64,000 nt of DNA from Alopecurus myosuroides (Eukaryota > Streptophyta > Magnoliopsida > Poales > Poaceae). Positions within the stretch are counted from its first letter, which is position 1. Each line of letters starts with the position of its first letter. The stretch spans positions 186,681,958 through 186,745,957 of the forward strand of contig CM054062.1 in NCBI GenBank assembly GCA_028641055.1, read 5' to 3'. The translations under genes and the position numbers were made by a program. This document shows positions 63,079 to 64,000 of this stretch, piece by piece. The notes beneath the pieces are model-generated. The model was not told the DNA's origin, searched no databases, and saw only the letters and a program-made list of their open reading frames with translations.

Positions 63079-64000
63079 TTAGGGCCAAGTACCCCGAGGC
63101 GGATGACATTTTTGCTACACCCGCGCGGGGGGGGGGGGGGGGGGGGGTTCTCAGTTCTGGAGAAGTTTGCACAGAATTAAACATTTGTTCAAGTTGGGGG
63201 CCAAGCACTCGGTGCGCAATGGGCAGCGCACTCGCTTCTGGACTGATTGGTGGGACGGGGAGGGCCCCCTCTGTGACAGATTCCCTAGACTTTACGCCAT
63301 CTCTGATAATCCTTCCATCCTGGTGGCGGAGGCCTTCGCGGTGGATGGGCTAAGGTTCAGGCGAACCTTTGATGTGGCCTGCTCGGCCCAATGGGAGGCG
63401 CTTAATCTGGCCTTGGCGGACGTCGAGCTGAGCCACGAGCTAGACGTGATTCGCTGGGCTCTTGAACCTTCAGGCAGCTTCTCGGTGGCGTCTATGTATA
63501 GGCAACTCTCGCAAGGGGCGACAGTTGCCCATGCCACGGACCTTTGGGCTGCCAGACTGCCGCTCAAAGTCAAAATCTTCTCTTGGCAATTGGCCCTGGA
63601 TCGTCTACCCTCGCGCAGTCTGCTTAGCTCGCGCCGGAACCTAGGAAATGGTAGCTGCTCCCTCTATGGGGTCCTTGAGGACGCCTCTCACATTTTCTTC
63701 TCTTGTCCTCTTGCGAAGCTTGGTTGGAGCGTGCTTCGAGAGGTGCTGGGATGCAGTTGGTGCCCAACAAATATTACCCGATTTTTCGCTATTCTAGATT
63801 CGTTGCTAGGCCAACAAAGGAGAACCAGTTGGGTGCTGTTTTCTGCCTTGTGTTGGGCTCTTTGGCTTACGCGAAATAAAATGTCGATCGAGTCGATCTT
63901 CCCTAAACGTCCGGCTGACGTGGTGTTTAAAATGATGATGTTTGTGAAGGCTTGGTCAGATCTCGCAAAGACGCATGATAAGGAGCTGCTGCTGAGCTTG
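63079..64000 (+). pseudogene. LINE ORF2 C-terminal part with zinc-binding RT domain
   Basis: After a G20 run (63,128-63,147) and frame changes, the ORF2 C terminus is recognisable in the frame through QFWRSLHRIKHL, FWTDWWDGEGPLCDRFP and, further on, ASMYRQL, LWAARLPLKVKIFSWQLALD and ASHIFFSCPLAK, the pattern of the zf-RVT domain at the end of plant LINE ORF2. The usual cysteine near GSCSLYG (plants often have C..C before GxxEDxxHLFF-C) is partly kept. It remains open at the window edge. Confidence 0.75.

Larger units (their letters stand above)
61344..64000 (+). mobile_element. LINE (non-LTR retrotransposon), 5'-truncated, runs off the window
   Basis: This carries the reverse transcriptase and the zinc-binding C-terminal domain of a plant L1-type LINE. 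The left edge abuts the Stowaway TA at 61,343, and no endonuclease or ORF1 lies upstream, so it is truncated or the MITE sits at its edge. The 3' end and any poly(A) tail are beyond 64,000. Confidence 0.85.

Noticed and set aside
1..64000. tRNA, rRNA or organelle insertions
   Set aside because: I saw no cloverleaf-like gene with A and B boxes and no rRNA stretch. The only tRNA-related sites are the primer binding sites; a tRNAscan run could still find a short one I missed.

Overview
This is a eukaryotic, plant nuclear window, most likely from a Triticeae grass (wheat, Aegilops, barley or rye group). The evidence is stacked Ty1/copia and Ty3/gypsy LTR retrotransposons, Stowaway MITEs with CTCCCTCCG termini, a copia LTR whose end resembles the BARE/WIS/Angela type, a grass-like Helitron 3' end, and a GC-rich two-exon host gene. 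About 85-90% of the window is transposon. I see no bacterial operons, CRISPR arrays, rRNA or tRNA genes.

Left part (1-34,294) is a nested stack. A gypsy-type element (G1), of which only the 3' end and 3' LTR are visible (1-2,268), sits inside the left LTR of copia element A (minus strand, 2,269-34,294). Copia element B (plus strand, 11,733-32,146, TSD ATGAG) sits inside the gag of A. Copia element C (minus strand, 21,023-29,516) sits inside an accessory gene of B. By-eye LTR divergence rises from C (about 0.8%) to B (about 2.7%) to A (about 5%), which agrees with the nesting order. A and B are sirevirus-like copia elements of about 11.9 kb. Each has gag with a coiled-coil extension, protease, integrase, reverse transcriptase and RNase H, and then a third gene downstream of pol. 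In B that gene has its own TATA box, a 10-base first exon and a 414-bp intron. In A the exon/intron layout is the same (420 bp) but the donor is degraded. Arrays of CCGGAA..TTCCGG-type palindromes lie both in the LTRs and around this third gene.

Middle part (34,295-49,680): element A is inserted in a non-autonomous Helitron whose 3' terminus is at about 35,826 and which carries gene fragments. A small MITE follows. A roughly 1-kb foldback DNA element with TIRs of about 128 bp is split by gypsy element D (36,551-48,664, TSD AATAT). D has gag, protease, RT, two RNase H domains and integrase on the plus strand. On the opposite strand of its 3' part it carries a multi-exon antisense gene with its own TATA box.

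Right part (49,681-64,000): a GC-rich pair of related, degraded transposon-borne ORFs on opposite strands, one of them inside a 1.55-kb TIR element; a foldback MITE; a long gene-poor interval; one probable host gene (two exons, minus strand, 57,795-59,209) encoding a VARLMGLE-motif protein of the LONGIFOLIA/TRM type; two Stowaway MITEs; and a 5'-truncated LINE running off the right edge. Nearly all transposon ORFs carry stops or frameshifts. The host gene is the only intact non-transposon gene I can support.
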